A stretch of DNA of 9,904 nt. Origin: an uncultured Campylobacter sp. (GTDB lineage: Bacteria; Campylobacterota; Campylobacteria; Campylobacterales; Campylobacteraceae). Under the pieces are notes generated by a model. That model was given only the letters and a program-made list of their open reading frames with translations. It did no database searches and was not told the DNA's origin. Shown piece by piece: positions 1-5,795 of the stretch (positions are counted from its first letter, which is position 1; the number at the start of each line of letters is the position of its first letter). The stretch is taken from assembly GCF_938045535.1 (NCBI RefSeq), contig NZ_CALIMQ010000263.1, positions 1 to 9,904 on the forward strand, given 5' to 3'. A program made the position numbers and the translations under genes.

Positions 1-907
1 GGATTAGATTCGCTACGGCATTGTTATTTAGCAAAATTTCATGGATCGCGATACGTCCACCGCCAAGCTTCGGCAAAAGCGATTGCGAAATGACCGCGGT
101 AAGTGATACGGAGAGCATATTTCGCACTTGGAGCTGCTCGCCGCCATCAAAGCTATCAATAATACGGTTGATCGTCTGCATCGCGGAGTTGGTGTGTAGC
201 GTACCAAATACCAAGTGACCGGTCTCTGCAGCGGTAATGGCAATCGAGATAGTCTCTCTATCGCGCATCTCACCAACTAGGATAATGTCCGGGTCCTCAC
301 GCAAGGCAAATTTTAACGCATTAGCGTAGGAATGGGTATCGGTGCCGATATTTCTGTGAGAGAAAAGCGCTTTTTTATTGGTATGGACGAACTCGACCGG
401 ATCTTCAACGGTGATGATGTGCTTGCGCTCTTTTTCGTTGATCTCGTTTAGCATCGCGGCAAGAGTAGTTGATTTACCGCTACCCGTAGGTCCGGTAACC
501 AAAATCATGCCTTTTTCGTGCTTAACTACCTCTTTAAAAATCGTAGGGGCTTTTAAATCGTCCAGGCTAGGAATATCGATAGGAATAATACGAAATGCGG
601 CAGCCAAATCGCCGTTCATAGTGTAGTAGTAATTACCACGGAAGCGTCCGATATTAGGAAGCTCGATCGCAAAGTCAAGCTCTTTATTTTCCTCGAGCGC
701 ACTTTTTTGCGCATCGGTAATGAGCGCGTAGCAGATATACTCGATATCCGTGCCCTTAAGCGGATCCATGGCAAGTGGGCGCAATGTTCCGTCGATACGT
801 ATTTGAGGCGCCGAGCGCGAAACTAAGTGAAGGTCGCTCGCTTTGTTAAAAACGACGGTTTTTAGTAGGGTTTCGATATCTACTAAATTTCTTTGAACTT
901 CTTCCAT
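1..907 (-). CDS. pilT: PilT-type twitching/retraction ATPase, 3' end cut by window edge
   Basis: This is a hexameric ATPase of the type II/IV secretion family. PilT members sit at the cytoplasmic base of type IV pili and power retraction. The first 302 codons are visible. The N-terminal domain has the typical SDLHL at residues 24-28. Walker A, GPTGSGKST, is at residues 139-147 (bases 467-493). It is followed by an Asp box (ITVEDPVEF), a Walker B region (DIILVGEMRD) and a His box (ETGHLVFGTLHTNS). The last visible part, IAIHEILL, begins the conserved C-terminal region; some 60-70 residues should lie beyond the left edge. The ATG at 905-907 has AAAGGA five bases upstream. It follows gatC after 10 bases. 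The family call is firm. PilT rather than the paralogue PilU, or a competence-linked ATPase, is inferred from overall likeness. Confidence 0.92.
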   Translation of the reverse strand, partial: MEEVQRNLVDIETLLKTVVFNKASDLHLVSRSAPQIRIDGTLRPLAMDPLKGTDIEYICYALITDAQKSALEENKELDFAIELPNIGRFRGNYYYTMNGDLAAAFRIIPIDIPSLDDLKAPTIFKEVVKHEKGMILVTGPTGSGKSTTLAAMLNEINEKERKHIITVEDPVEFVHTNKKALFSHRNIGTDTHSYANALKFALREDPDIILVGEMRDRETISIAITAAETGHLVFGTLHTNSAMQTINRIIDSFDGGEQLQVRNMLSVSLTAVISQSLLPKLGGGRIAIHEILLNNNAVANLI

Positions 908-912
908 AAAAT

Positions 913-918
913 TCCTTT
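913..918 (-). promoter_or_regulatory. Ribosome binding site of pilT overlapping the gatC stop codon
   Basis: On the minus strand the junction reads TGAAAGGAATTTTATG. The TGA that ends gatC runs directly into AAAGGA, which lies five bases before the pilT ATG. Ribosomes finishing gatC would end on the pilT Shine-Dalgarno sequence, so translational coupling is likely. The site also fixes the pilT start. Confidence 0.8.
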
Positions 919-1205
919 CAATCTATGATTTTCGGTACTACGAAGTAACCGCCTTCGGACTGCGGAGCATGCTTTAAGACGCTTTCTGCGACGTCGCTTT
1001 TGCGTGGGATATCTTTGCGAAACGGAGTACCGCCTTTCAGCGTAGTGATAGCCGCCTCGCCACTTTGTAAATCCAGCTCATTTAGAATTTCTACAAAATC
1101 TACAATATTATTTAATTGCCCTTTAAATTCTTCTCGCTTAGCATCTGGAATTTTAAGAGCAGATAACCTTTCCAGCTTGCTTAGCAAGGCGTCGTCTATT
1201 ATCAT
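918..1205 (-). CDS. gatC: Asp/Glu-tRNA amidotransferase subunit C (GatC)
   Basis: GatC is the small subunit of the GatCAB complex, which amidates Glu-tRNA(Gln), and Asp-tRNA(Asn) where needed, in organisms lacking the matching direct synthetase. It wraps around and stabilises GatA. The 95-residue length is normal. The family pattern is visible: an N-terminal helical part with LLSKLERLSALKI, a central helix ending in LNELDL, FRKDIP near residues 62-67, and the signature C-terminal end APQSEGGYFVVPKII. The ATG at 1203-1205 has AAAGGA (1211-1216) five bases upstream. gatA and gatB are not next to it here, so the complex must be encoded at separate loci. pilT follows closely on the same strand. 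Identification is secure. Confidence 0.95.
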   Translation of the reverse strand: MIIDDALLSKLERLSALKIPDAKREEFKGQLNNIVDFVEILNELDLQSGEAAITTLKGGTPFRKDIPRKSDVAESVLKHAPQSEGGYFVVPKIID

Positions 1206-1232
1206 AACTTTCCTTTTTCTGATAAATGCGAC

Positions 1233-1241
1233 ATTATATCA
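1233..1241 (-). promoter_or_regulatory. Promoter of gatC-pilT (extended -10)
   Basis: The minus strand reads TGATATAAT: a perfect TATAAT hexamer preceded by TGn, the extended -10 arrangement typical of Campylobacter sigma-70 promoters, where the -35 box is poorly conserved. A/T-rich DNA lies upstream (AAAGAATTTTTA). The spacing gives a leader of roughly 20 bases before the gatC ATG. Confidence 0.75.
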
Positions 1242-1280
1242 TAAAAATTCTTTATCTTAGGCGGTATTTAAAATTTTTTA

Positions 1281-1289
1281 TGCTACAAT
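1281..1289 (+). promoter_or_regulatory. Promoter of the 1322-4423 operon (extended -10)
   Basis: TGCTACAAT is a TGn extension followed by TACAAT, one mismatch from TATAAT. It lies directly after a T-rich run (AATTTTTTA), the usual Campylobacter substitute for a -35 box. It predicts a start of transcription near 1296 and a leader of about 26 bases. It is arranged divergently to the gatC promoter, 40-50 bases away. Confidence 0.7.
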
Positions 1290-1308
1290 TACGCCGATTT
1301 TCTCAAAT

Positions 1309-1314
1309 AAAGGA
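1309..1314 (+). promoter_or_regulatory. Ribosome binding site deciding the TTG start at 1322
   Basis: AAAGGA lies seven bases upstream of the TTG at 1322-1324. The next in-frame ATG is more than 100 codons further on, beyond the membrane segment, so this site is the main support for a TTG start. Confidence 0.75.
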
Positions 1315-1321
1315 CTGAATT

Positions 1322-1873
1322 TTGGCTTTAAAAGACGACATCGAAGGCGTGAAAAAAGAGATCGGCACAGAAGAGCAGTTTCTAGAAAGCGTCATAAAAA
1401 GTGAAATTTTCGTAAAAAAATACAAAAAGCCGCTGATATTTTTGGCTGCGGTTTTGATCGTAGCATTTATCGGATATTACGCAAATGAATTTCTAAGCGA
1501 TCGCCGCATAGCAAGTGCTAATGCGATCTATGACGAGCTGCTTAACAAGCGCGACGACGCTAAGCTAGCCGAGCTTAAGCAAAAAGATATAAATCTATAC
1601 GCTCTTTATATTTTGCAAAACGGCTCTGCAGACGAGCGAGCGGCGCTAGAAAATACCCAAGGCATCGATGTTATGCTAAAAGAGATAATAAATCTACAAA
1701 ACGGCAAACAAGGCGGAGTGCTACTCGCCGATTACGATTCTTTGCTCAAAGGCTACGACCTACTAAAAGAGGGCAAAATCGAGCAAGCTCACGCAGAGCT
1801 AGATAAAATTCCACTCAACTCGCCAGTTCGTCAAATCGCACTTGCTTTGAAACACTATGGAGGCAATAAATAA
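1322..1873 (+). CDS. YfgM-like single-pass inner-membrane protein with periplasmic TPR-like domain
   Basis: This is a 183-residue protein starting at TTG. Residues 1-36 are charged and end in KKYKK. One membrane helix follows at about 37-54 (PLIFLAAVLIVAFIGYY). The positive-inside rule puts the long C-terminal part in the periplasm. That part is helical and rich in Leu, Ala, Glu and Lys. It ends in a helix-turn-helix stretch around YDLLKEGKIEQAHAELDKI, which resembles a TPR unit. This layout matches YfgM, which in E. coli associates with SecYEG and the chaperone PpiD. The next gene encodes a beta-propeller lipoprotein, as bamB follows yfgM in E. coli. The stop shares one base with the next start (TAATG). 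Topology is well supported; the YfgM role is inferred from architecture and neighbour. Confidence 0.75.
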   Translation: MALKDDIEGVKKEIGTEEQFLESVIKSEIFVKKYKKPLIFLAAVLIVAFIGYYANEFLSDRRIASANAIYDELLNKRDDAKLAELKQKDINLYALYILQNGSADERAALENTQGIDVMLKEIINLQNGKQGGVLLADYDSLLKGYDLLKEGKIEQAHAELDKIPLNSPVRQIALALKHYGGNK

Positions 1874-2886
1874 TGAAAAAAACGCTGATATTTACGCTTT
1901 TACTATCGTTTTTATTTTTGGGCTGCTCGACGAAGCGCCAGTATTTCGAACCTAGCGACGAAAACATCACAGGCGATATGAAATTTAACGGCTCACTGCC
2001 ATCAGAAATCGTAGCGATTAGTAAAGATGGTGCTACGCTAAAAGACGGCGAAGTCATCTCTAAAAACGGATTGGTGAAAAATTTCAAAGTCTTAAAAAGT
2101 GAGAAATTTTTAGGCGAATATGACGGAAATTTCGTCGTAACCGACATCAATGGCACGCTTAAAGTAGTTGGTAGCACAGGTGCCGTAAAATTTGAAAAAG
2201 CCCTCGGCAGACAAGCGCTAAGTGCAAATATACGCGGCGATGATTTGGCTTTAGTGATGAGCGATGATTCGATTATGCTTATCAAGCTAAGCTCGGGCGC
2301 AGTGGTACTCGATCATAAAGTAGGCGATGCATTCGCAATCGATTCGCGCGTGGCGTCACCGCTATTTATCAACCAACTTATCGCTTATCCTGCGTTAGAC
2401 GGACTAGTCAGCATCGCAGAAGACGTAGGCGGGCGCTCGGCACGCGATTTCGTCGTGAGCAACCAGCCGTTTTTTAACAACATTATCGCCTTAGAAAACA
2501 AGGGCGATAACCTTTATGCCGTAACTGCCACTAGGCTAATGCTGGTAAGTCCTACGGGCAATAAAAACCATAACGTAGACATCAAAGACGTGATTTTTAG
2601 CGGCGATAGAATTTATCTTTTCTTAAAAGACGGCAGAGTCGAGCTACTCGATCGCGGGCTAAATTTGATCAAATCGCGTAAATTTACCTTCGCGCAGTTT
2701 AGCGGCGCACTACTTAGCGGCGGCTATCTGTATATCATCGAGCGCAACGGCTACGTCATCCGCACCGACGAAAATTTAGAGGGACAAGCGATCTACGAGC
2801 TAAATGGCGAGTTCGATGATAAGTCCTTTATCGCAGGCAGCTCGTTTTACTACGGCGATAAAATTTTAAATTTTGATGCTAGATAA
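1873..2886 (+). CDS. Predicted lipoprotein with PQQ/BamB-like beta-propeller
   Basis: This 337-residue protein begins with a lipoprotein signal: MKK, a hydrophobic stretch, then LFLGC with the acylated Cys at residue 18 and Ser at +2, which fits outer-membrane sorting. The rest is rich in beta strand. Short blade-like units recur, such as NGTLKVVGSTGAVKF, DDSIMLIKLSSGAVV, DGLVSIAEDVGG, DGRVELLDRGLNLI and NGYVIRTDENLEG, which follow the DGxVxxLDxxTG pattern of PQQ-type propellers. The segment SRVASPLFINQLIAYPALDG resembles the BamB consensus. Six to eight blades would fit the length. GGAGG (1859-1863) lies nine bases before the ATG. Its partner upstream is YfgM-like. A role in outer-membrane protein assembly is inferred; another propeller lipoprotein is possible. 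Confidence 0.72.
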   Translation: MKKTLIFTLLLSFLFLGCSTKRQYFEPSDENITGDMKFNGSLPSEIVAISKDGATLKDGEVISKNGLVKNFKVLKSEKFLGEYDGNFVVTDINGTLKVVGSTGAVKFEKALGRQALSANIRGDDLALVMSDDSIMLIKLSSGAVVLDHKVGDAFAIDSRVASPLFINQLIAYPALDGLVSIAEDVGGRSARDFVVSNQPFFNNIIALENKGDNLYAVTATRLMLVSPTGNKNHNVDIKDVIFSGDRIYLFLKDGRVELLDRGLNLIKSRKFTFAQFSGALLSGGYLYIIERNGYVIRTDENLEGQAIYELNGEFDDKSFIAGSSFYYGDKILNFDAR

Positions 2887-3208
2887 AATTTCAAAACTTT
2901 GCGTTCGCGAAGGGCTCTTGCTTCAGAAATTCCAAACGCTAGATATCGCTAGCTTCACGCGCTCGCGCTCATACGGCGCGTATTTCGGCGTGGATCTAAA
3001 AAGCTACAACGTCCTTTTATTTATGCGCGACGCAAAATCTCGCTTTGTAATGCGCGACGCGGAATTTCTGCTATCGCTCGCAAGCGACATTAGCACAAAC
3101 CTAGGCAAGGTCGTGAAAAAGCGCGTGCTGTTTTACAACTCACAGATGTGCTCTAAAAGCGCGAAATTTTTAAAAGAAAACGGATTTAGCCTCTATGCTT
3201 TTGTGTGA
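2876..3208 (+). CDS. Conserved-looking small protein of unknown function
   Basis: I do not recognise this 110-residue protein. I chose the ATG at 2876; the TTG just before it (2873) would add one residue. No clear Shine-Dalgarno sequence is present. The gene overlaps the lipoprotein gene by 11 bases and coaX by 14, so translation is probably coupled. It has no signal peptide or membrane helix. The sequence looks like a compact alpha/beta domain: an N-terminal helix, a Ser/Arg-rich stretch (FTRSRSYGAYFG), a strand (SYNVLLFM), two repeated MRDA motifs around a helix (MRDAKSRFVMRDAEFLLSLA), a strand with VLFYNSQMC, and a final helix-strand KFLKENGFSLYAFV. Its place inside a tightly overlapping operon argues that it is real. 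Confidence 0.75.
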   Translation: MLDKISKLCVREGLLLQKFQTLDIASFTRSRSYGAYFGVDLKSYNVLLFMRDAKSRFVMRDAEFLLSLASDISTNLGKVVKKRVLFYNSQMCSKSAKFLKENGFSLYAFV

Positions 3209-3815
3209 CGTAGGAAATTCCAGAGTTAAATTTTATAAAGGCGGCGTAACGCAAAGCATGCCCATAGCGGAGTTTATGCGGTACGAGCCGAAAGAGCAAA
3301 TTTTTTTCATTAGCGTAAACGATAGCGTGAAAAAAAAGCTGAAAAACCCTCTGTTTGTCGATCTGGCGCCGCACTTTGAGCTAAAAACAGCCTACCGCGG
3401 GCTCGGGATCGACCGCATAGCGGCGTGCTCCGCGGTAGCGACGGGCATCGTCGTCGATGCGGGCAGCGCGATCACCGTGGATTTGATGTTTAAAAGCTCA
3501 CACCTAGGCGGATTCATAATGCCCGGTATCGGCACGCTTTTAAAATCTTTCGCGAGCATCGCGCCGGTGCTGGACGTGACGCTTTCAACCAATATTGATC
3601 TGGATCCGCTACCACAAAAGACCGTAAGTGCCGTAAACTACGGGATTTTAAAGCCTATCGTGCTTACTATCGAAAACATCGCGGGCAATAATAAAATTTA
3701 CTTCACGGGCGGCGACGGAGCCTATCTGATGCGGTATTTCCGCAACTCGATCTATGAAAAGGATTTGATCTTCAAATCGATGGCAAGCTTAATCGCAAAA
3801 AAGGGGCTAGCATGA
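3195..3815 (+). CDS. coaX: Type III pantothenate kinase
   Basis: CoaX phosphorylates pantothenate in the first step of coenzyme A synthesis. It belongs to the ASKHA fold and needs a monovalent cation; unlike type I and II kinases it is not inhibited by CoA. The 206 residues show the family motifs: the N-terminal phosphate loop DVGNS (5-9), GIDR (71-74), the acidic VVDAGSAITVD (87-96, with Asp88 and Asp96), a GG at 105-106, and TGGDG (171-175) near the nucleotide site. It is compact, like the H. pylori enzyme, and appears complete. The ATG at 3195 places DxGNS at the expected distance from the N terminus. There is no strong Shine-Dalgarno sequence, but the start lies inside the upstream gene. 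Its TGA overlaps the hisG ATG. Confidence 0.95.
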   Translation: MLLCDVGNSRVKFYKGGVTQSMPIAEFMRYEPKEQIFFISVNDSVKKKLKNPLFVDLAPHFELKTAYRGLGIDRIAACSAVATGIVVDAGSAITVDLMFKSSHLGGFIMPGIGTLLKSFASIAPVLDVTLSTNIDLDPLPQKTVSAVNYGILKPIVLTIENIAGNNKIYFTGGDGAYLMRYFRNSIYEKDLIFKSMASLIAKKGLA

Positions 3816-4423
3816 TAACCATAGCGCTTCCCAAAGGCCGCATAGCCGACGATACGCTTAAAATTTTTAAAACCATCTTCGGGATTGATTTCGCCTTTGA
3901 GGATCGCAAACTCATAATGCAAGAGGGCGATTTTAAATTCCTCTACGTCCGCAACCAAGATATCCCTACTTACGTTATGGGAGGTGCGGCGGATATCGGC
4001 GTAGTGGGGCTTGACGTGCTTGAGGAACATCGCCCCGACGTGCTTACGCTACTCGATCTTAAAATCGGAAAATGCCGCGTCTGCGTGGGCGTACATGCAG
4101 GCACTCAGCTAAACTACGGCGCTCCGAGCCTAAAAATCGCTACGAAAATGCCTAACATCACTCGCGAATACTTCGCCTCAAAAGCGGTCGCCGTAAATAT
4201 CATCAAACTCTACGGCTCGATCGAGCTCGCCCCGCTCATAGGGCTTGCCGATGCTATCGTCGATGTCGTCGAGACCGGCGCTACGATGAAACAAAACGGC
4301 CTACAGCCCGCAGAAACCGTAATGCAAAGCTCGGCGCACCTCATCGCCAACAAAAACAGCTTCGTGCTAAAACGCGATGAAATTTTAAATTTAAGAGATA
4401 AACTAGCCCGCACGATCGCGTAA
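3812..4423 (+). CDS. hisG: ATP phosphoribosyltransferase, short form (HisG)
   Basis: HisG joins ATP and PRPP to make phosphoribosyl-ATP, the first and feedback-controlled step of histidine synthesis. At 203 residues this is the short form: both periplasmic-binding-like catalytic lobes are present, but the C-terminal regulatory domain of the roughly 300-residue long form is missing. Visible motifs are ALPKGR (5-10), GGAADIGVVGLDVL (57-70), IATKMPNITREYF (109-121) and the PRPP loop DVVETGATMKQNGL (151-164). Short HisG enzymes are usually active only with HisZ, a histidyl-tRNA synthetase paralogue that confers histidine inhibition; hisZ is not in this window. The ATG overlaps the coaX stop (ATGA), and AAGGGG (3801-3806) lies five bases upstream. 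It is the last gene of the operon. Confidence 0.96.
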   Translation: MITIALPKGRIADDTLKIFKTIFGIDFAFEDRKLIMQEGDFKFLYVRNQDIPTYVMGGAADIGVVGLDVLEEHRPDVLTLLDLKIGKCRVCVGVHAGTQLNYGAPSLKIATKMPNITREYFASKAVAVNIIKLYGSIELAPLIGLADAIVDVVETGATMKQNGLQPAETVMQSSAHLIANKNSFVLKRDEILNLRDKLARTIA

Positions 4424-4647
4424 CGCTTGCTTGCCCTGCCACACGGTATTTGGGACCAGAGCGGCGTATTTTGCGTGAGCGATCATCGCCGTTTTGGCAC
4501 GCTGTCGTTTAAAAAACCTCTGCTGCGTATAGAATTTTATAGCGGCAACCACGCTTCTTAAATTTAAACCAGCTTGCAAATTTGATTTATCAAGAAACGG
4601 AAGCGCTGTCGAGCCGCGCAGCCTAAAATTTTAAAATTTATCGCTAC

Positions 4648-4678
4648 GAAATTCTAAAACTCTGTGGCATAGAATTTC
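4648..4678. repeat. Inverted repeat, 9-bp arms
   Basis: GAAATTCTA at 4648-4656 is the exact reverse complement of TAGAATTTC at 4670-4678, with a 13-base spacer. As RNA it would form a hairpin from either strand. No T run follows on either side, so a simple intrinsic terminator is doubtful. Confidence 0.6.
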
Positions 4679-4693
4679 AAAATTCCACTTCAC

Positions 4694-4712
4694 AATTTTA
4701 TGCCGTAAAATT
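4694..4712. repeat. Inverted repeat, 7-bp arms, 5-base loop
   Basis: AATTTTA (4694-4700) and TAAAATT (4706-4712) are exact reverse complements around TGCCG. The arms are all A/T, so the hairpin would be weak, and such matches arise easily in this AT-rich stretch. Confidence 0.45.
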
Positions 4713-4731
4713 TAAAATTCTCGCGAACTCT

Positions 4732-4749
4732 AAATTTGAGCTCAAATTT
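4732..4749. repeat. Perfect 18-bp palindrome
   Basis: AAATTTGAGCTCAAATTT equals its own reverse complement across all 18 bases, with no spacer. Such symmetry suits a dimeric DNA-binding protein or, as RNA, a stem of 7 bp with an AGCT loop. It lies about 310 bases after hisG in the gene-free gap, not in front of any recognised gene. Confidence 0.65.
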
Positions 4750-5252
4750 CCGTGGCTTGGAAACAACAGAATTTCTGAATTTCAACTCGCTAAATTTCGC
4801 CGCTCAAAATCGTGCAAAATTTAATCGGCGCTACTCTTTAAGCATAGGAAGCAGCTTGCGCAAAAATTAAGATGCTAGCCGTCCGCATCGCAGCGACGTA
4901 GAACTCCACAAGCCCCGCGTGCAAGACGATCCCTGGCTGCAGCGACATTTGAAAAACTGCTTCATAAGGCTTACAAAGCCCGCACAAGCAGCATTATCAC
5001 CTATATTTTCGGGCAGGACAAACACGCTTAGCGCGAGCAATATATACAGCGCGAAAAATTTCAAATACAGCCGTTTAACAATTTTGATAAATTTTGGATT
5101 TAAGACAGGTTGCGTCCCGACGCCCGGCTCGAGCCCAGTCCGCGCTAGCTTGATTTTTTCGGGCACCGTTTGCTTGGGTCAGCTTTGTTTCGGATTTTTT
5201 CTGCACGTCTTAAGTCCGTTTTTGCGTACTTTACTAAATTTGCTCAGCGAAA

Positions 5253-5283
5253 TTTTACTGCGATAAAATTTTACGTAGTAAAA
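5253..5283. repeat. Inverted repeat with internal palindrome
   Basis: TTTTACT (5253-5259) and AGTAAAA (5277-5283) are exact reverse complements with 17 bases between them. Inside lies TAAAATTTTA (5263-5272), itself a 10-bp palindrome. The AT content makes chance occurrence plausible. Confidence 0.4.
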
Positions 5284-5767
5284 CTATGCCTAAAATTTCA
5301 AATCCGCTAAAGTTTAAAATTTTAAAGCTGCGCAGAGATTCGCCAAAGTAAGGCTTTGTTCGCAAAAATTTAGCTCGAAATTTAAAACGCTCATGCCGTT
5401 TATCATGCAACAGGTAGGCTGGCGCGGCAACATAATTCATGCTCTACCGAGGCACGGCGAGCTATTATTACGGCAACTCAAACGGCGCGCTATAAGCCTT
5501 GCCGACGCAATAAAGCAAAAGCGGTCTATTTTTTGTAAATTGAGAGCACAATAAAATTCCGCCACAATAAACGCAATAAATTTAGATATTGCGGACGATC
5601 TACATAGTTTTGGTTCTTACATGTAGCACAGCAAATTTTGCACGCGGCAAGCTTTGGGCCAAAAATATTGTCGTCTCTTATCGCAACAGCGCCAAAGCCT
5701 AGGCTCTATGCGCGCTCAGATACCTCTTACGTGCGGCGCAACAAGCAAGAATAAATTTTAACCGACC

Positions 5768-5789
5768 TAGCGTGGCGATAGAGCCGCTA
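5768..5789 (-). terminator. dnaE: Weak candidate terminator downstream of dnaE
   Basis: Seven bases after the dnaE stop, the minus strand can fold TAGC-GGC against GCC-GCTA with a six-base loop and a two-base bulge. What follows (GGTCGGTTAAAATTTA) is only partly T-rich, so this is not a canonical rho-independent terminator. Position is the main argument. Confidence 0.25.
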
Positions 5790-5795
5790 CCCCGC

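Larger units (their letters stand above)
4424..5795. other. 1.37-kb gap between convergent hisG and dnaE, no supported gene
   Basis: No stretch here shows a recognisable protein, tRNA or rRNA. It is crowded with AAATTT-type words and inverted repeats, mostly at 4620-4830 and 5250-5340. Open frames exist on both strands: 4867-5166 minus (GTG start, one hydrophobic stretch near residues 36-51, Cys-rich end), 4919-5266 plus (GTG start), 5255-5440 minus and 5393-5554 plus. They overlap each other, lack Shine-Dalgarno sequences and resemble no family I know. No strong GC stem followed by a T run is visible after either flanking gene. The region may be a gene graveyard, lineage-specific DNA or an unrecognised RNA locus. 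Confidence 0.6.

Noticed and set aside
4473..4502. GCGTG...CACGC hairpin after hisG as a terminator
   Set aside because: A 5-bp stem with a 20-base loop and no T run after it is too weak to call.
4424..4561. 45 sense codons in frame directly after the hisG stop, ending at TAA 4559-4561
   Set aside because: The translation (LALPHGIWDQSGVF and so on) has no likeness to the C-terminal regulatory domain of long-form HisG and no start of its own; a frame of this length arises easily by chance.
5126..5135. GGCTCGAGCC, resembling the T arm of a tRNA
   Set aside because: The surrounding bases do not give a 5-bp T stem, an acceptor stem or an anticodon arm; it is just a 10-bp palindrome.
4867..5166. 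99-codon minus-strand frame with a hydrophobic segment and Cys-rich end
   Set aside because: It starts at GTG without a Shine-Dalgarno sequence, overlaps a longer frame on the other strand, and matches no family I recognise. I kept it only as a remark on the gap.
4919..5266. 115-codon plus-strand frame
   Set aside because: GTG start, no ribosome binding site, no domain pattern, and a competing frame opposite.
5393..5554. 53-codon plus-strand frame starting MPFIMQQVGW
   Set aside because: No Shine-Dalgarno sequence, overlapped by a minus-strand frame, and length within chance expectation.
5696..5705. AGCCTAGGCT palindrome between dnaE and the gap
   Set aside because: Ten base pairs of symmetry with no loop, no T run and no repeat partner; expected by chance.
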